The notes beneath the pieces were generated by a model that searched no databases, was not told where the DNA came from, and worked only from the letters and a program-made list of their open reading frames with translations. A DNA stretch of 64,000 nt from Clostridia bacterium (lineage in GTDB: Bacteria > Bacillota > Clostridia > Oscillospirales > Acutalibacteraceae): the NCBI GenBank assembly GCA_017395425.1, contig JAFPUM010000011.1, positions 1 through 64,000 on the forward strand. Direction: 5' to 3'. Below, piece after piece: positions 62,209-64,000 of the stretch. Both the position numbers and the translations under genes were made by a program. Position 1 is the first letter of the stretch; every line of letters starts with the position of its first letter.

Positions 62209-63417
62209 ATGAGGAAATTACTGCAAGGAAAATCGTTTGGTCGCGGAGCGCAGGCATTGTCATTCCTGCTGCTGTCCTGTGTGGTGCTGGTAGCCTTTGC
62301 CCGGCTCTATCGCGTGATGCCGCGGGGCAGTTCGTTACCTTCTACTACACGTATCGCCATCGGAGCCGCGTCCGATCTGCCCAAAGCGTCGGCGAATGAC
62401 AAAGCGCTGTCGTCGGTTACGATCACCTTCCCGGCATCTCCGGCAGGTACGTCTTCTCTTGGGACTACATCGCCCACCAGACCGTCGCTCAAGCCGTCGT
62501 TCACCTCTTCCACGTCGAAGACCACTACTTCCACATCCAAAACCACTACTTCGACATCCAAGACCACTACTTCCACATCCAAGACCACTACTTCCACGTC
62601 GAAGACCACTACTTCCACATCGAAGACCACTACTTCCACATCCAAGACCACTACTTCCACGTCGAAGACCACTACTTCCACATCCAAGACCACTACTTCC
62701 ACGTCGAAGACCACTACTTCCACATCCAAGACCACTACTTCCGCGTCGAAGACCACTACTTCCACATCCAAGACCACTACTTCGACATCCAAGACCACTA
62801 CTTCCACATCGAAAACGACGACTTCTGCATCCAAGACAACCACCTCCGCGTCGAATACAACTACGTCCGCGTCCAAAACTACTACCACAACCAAAGCCAC
62901 TGAACAGGGCGGGTCTTCTCCCTATTTCATCACTGTTTACAAGGGCAGCCAGTCCACGGTGGTTTACGGCAAGAACAGCAACGGCGCTTATACCCGCATT
63001 GTCAAAATCTTCACCTGCTCTACCGGCAGAAGTTCCTCTCCCACCCGCATCGGAACCTATCACATCCGCGCCAAGTATCGCTGGCGCTGGCTGGTGGGCG
63101 GTGTGTACGGGCAGTGGAACAGTTCCATCAGCAGCAGCTATCTGTTCCATTCCGTGCCGTATTATAAGCAGGATGCCTCCACACTGGAAAACGAGAAATA
63201 CGACAAACTCGGCACCCCCGCCTCCAAGGGCTGTATCCGGATGTGCGTGCGGGACTGCAAGTGGATTTATGACAACTGTCCCATCGGCACCGAGGTCAGC
63301 ATCGTCAACGACAGCGGACCCGCCGGATCCGGCGTTCCCCGCCGCCGCACCGACGAAGCGTACAGCGGCTGGGATCCCTCCGACCAATGGTCCGCCGGGA
63401 ATCCTTATTATTCCTGA
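62209..63417 (+). CDS. L,D-transpeptidase (YkuD) with a Thr/Ser/Lys repeat stalk
   Basis: 402 residues. A single N-terminal membrane segment (ALSFLLLSCVVLVAFARLY) is followed by a short linker and a stalk of about 18 heptads TTTSTSK (about 103-225). The YkuD domain (about 232-375) has the catalytic pattern: His in FHSVPY and Cys in SKGCIRM. These enzymes make 3-3 cross-links in peptidoglycan or attach proteins to it. The stalk probably spans the cell wall. ATG 62209 is eight bases after GGAGAGGA; ATG 62191 is an alternative. Confidence 0.9.
   Translation: MRKLLQGKSFGRGAQALSFLLLSCVVLVAFARLYRVMPRGSSLPSTTRIAIGAASDLPKASANDKALSSVTITFPASPAGTSSLGTTSPTRPSLKPSFTSSTSKTTTSTSKTTTSTSKTTTSTSKTTTSTSKTTTSTSKTTTSTSKTTTSTSKTTTSTSKTTTSTSKTTTSTSKTTTSASKTTTSTSKTTTSTSKTTTSTSKTTTSASKTTTSASNTTTSASKTTTTTKATEQGGSSPYFITVYKGSQSTVVYGKNSNGAYTRIVKIFTCSTGRSSSPTRIGTYHIRAKYRWRWLVGGVYGQWNSSISSSYLFHSVPYYKQDASTLENEKYDKLGTPASKGCIRMCVRDCKWIYDNCPIGTEVSIVNDSGPAGSGVPRRRTDEAYSGWDPSDQWSAGNPYYS
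62515..62887 (+). repeat. 21-bp tandem repeat coding the transpeptidase stalk
   Basis: About 18 units of a 21-bp repeat (ACCACTACTTCCACATCCAAG and close variants) within the gene. The last four units are more divergent. The unit length is a multiple of three, so slippage changes stalk length without frameshift. Confidence 0.92.
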
Positions 63418-63467
63418 ATGAAATATTTTCATAAAAAATAACAAGACGTATAAGAAGGAGAACCACT

Positions 63468-64000
63468 ATGACGCGCCCCCTCTTATCCCAATCCTCCCTG
63501 TCGGTACGGTTGGCAGCGGCATTGCTGATTTGCCTGCTGTGTACGGCGGGATGTACCGCACGCGGCATCGATACCGACAGCGTTTCGGGCAGTGATGACA
63601 CAGTCCCTGTCAGTCTGAGCGATCTGCTCTCCGCGCCGAAGGTTTCAGCCACAGACACTGCCTCCACCACAGAGACTCCCACCGAGACAACCGCTGTCAC
63701 CACATGGAACGACGAGTATCCCGGCGTGCCTTACAGTACTACCAAATATCTCGTGGTGGTCTATCTCGGCAGCCAGTCCACCGTGGTGTATGAACCGGAT
63801 GAAAACGGCAATTACAATGTCATTGTCAAGCGCTTCACCTGTTCCACCGGTTCGGATGATACGCCCACCGACACGGGTATCTATCGCGCCAGAGCCAAAT
63901 ACCGCTGGCGGTTTATGAACGGTGTGTACGGGCAGTACTGCACGTCCATCAGCACGCGATATCTGTTCCACTCGGTGCCTTACAAGAAGAAAGATGTTTC
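63468..64000 (+). CDS. L,D-transpeptidase lipoprotein, cut by the right edge
   Basis: 177 codons seen. A lipoprotein signal (LLCTAGC) is followed by a short Thr/Ser-rich linker and the start of a YkuD domain closely related to the preceding gene (SQSTVVYEPDENGNYNVIVKRFTCSTG; KYRWRFMNGVYGQY; FHSVPYKKKD). The catalytic Cys lies beyond the window. AAGGAG is seven bases before ATG 63468. This is a tandem paralogue with a lipid anchor and no heptad stalk. Confidence 0.88.
   Translation, partial: MTRPLLSQSSLSVRLAAALLICLLCTAGCTARGIDTDSVSGSDDTVPVSLSDLLSAPKVSATDTASTTETPTETTAVTTWNDEYPGVPYSTTKYLVVVYLGSQSTVVYEPDENGNYNVIVKRFTCSTGSDDTPTDTGIYRARAKYRWRFMNGVYGQYCTSISTRYLFHSVPYKKKDV

Noticed and set aside
62515..62887. 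Regular repeat array considered as CRISPR
   Set aside because: Units are directly joined without spacers and are in frame within a transpeptidase gene.

Overview
The window looks like chromosomal DNA of a mid-to-high GC, anaerobic, Gram-positive gut-type Clostridia, most likely Oscillospiraceae/Ruminococcaceae. The reasons are cohesin- and dockerin-type modules, BspA-like leucine-rich repeats, VTC/DUF4956 and Cthe_2159-type proteins, many lipoproteins, sigma-A promoters with 16-18 bp spacers, strong AGGAGG ribosome binding sites and frequent TTG/GTG starts. This placement is inferred from gene content only. There is no rRNA, phage or CRISPR array, and one tRNA (Gln, CUG).

Layout. 0-1.6 kb: a cohesin-like/Ig protein cut by the left edge, and an N-terminal dockerin protein. 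1.8-5.2 kb: a SWIM zinc-finger protein and a DUF5691-like partner. 5.3-9.5 kb (minus): DUF4253 protein, rpe, then mntP-asparaginase-TraX. 9.9-13.1 kb: a large propeller-sensor HD-GYP protein. 13.4-17.0 kb: RhuM/Fic protein, DUF1275 protein and an orphan RnfD/RnfE-like pair that seems to have lost its cofactor residues. 17.2-21.4 kb: LytTR regulator, GHKL kinase, a pseudo-receiver regulator, a possible structured RNA and a cytidylate-kinase-like protein. 21.6-27.4 kb: putP, DUF1292, a first VTC/DUF4956 pair, an amber-interrupted LRR gene and a MITE-like element. 27.5-36.8 kb: an ABC importer operon running into a GH114-like/MoxR fusion, DUF5682 and VWA genes. 36.9-45.3 kb: MATE, F420-hydrogenase-beta-like, a lipoprotein, a second VTC/DUF4956 pair and a Cthe_2159-like lipoprotein. 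45.8-53.7 kb: serS, a CPBP protease, a transglutaminase, DUF421/DUF4363, NUDIX, TfoX, tRNA-Gln and a polyphosphate:AMP phosphotransferase. 54-58 kb: EamA and a polar amino acid ABC importer. 58.2-62 kb: rsmE and a probable vitamin B6 salvage locus (MocR regulator diverging from an ECF S component and pyridoxal kinase). 62.2-64 kb: two L,D-transpeptidases, the second cut by the right edge.

The most system-like content is the five-gene SWIM / DUF5691-like / MoxR / DUF5682 / VWA set. It is split here into two loci about 27 kb apart, and its MoxR gene is fused in frame to a GH114-like protein. Two families of intergenic repeats (9.6 and 53.7 kb; 35.4 and 45.5 kb) and one MITE-like element with a 10-bp target duplication lie between genes. 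Polyphosphate is a recurring theme: two VTC-type polymerases and one polyP:AMP phosphotransferase.
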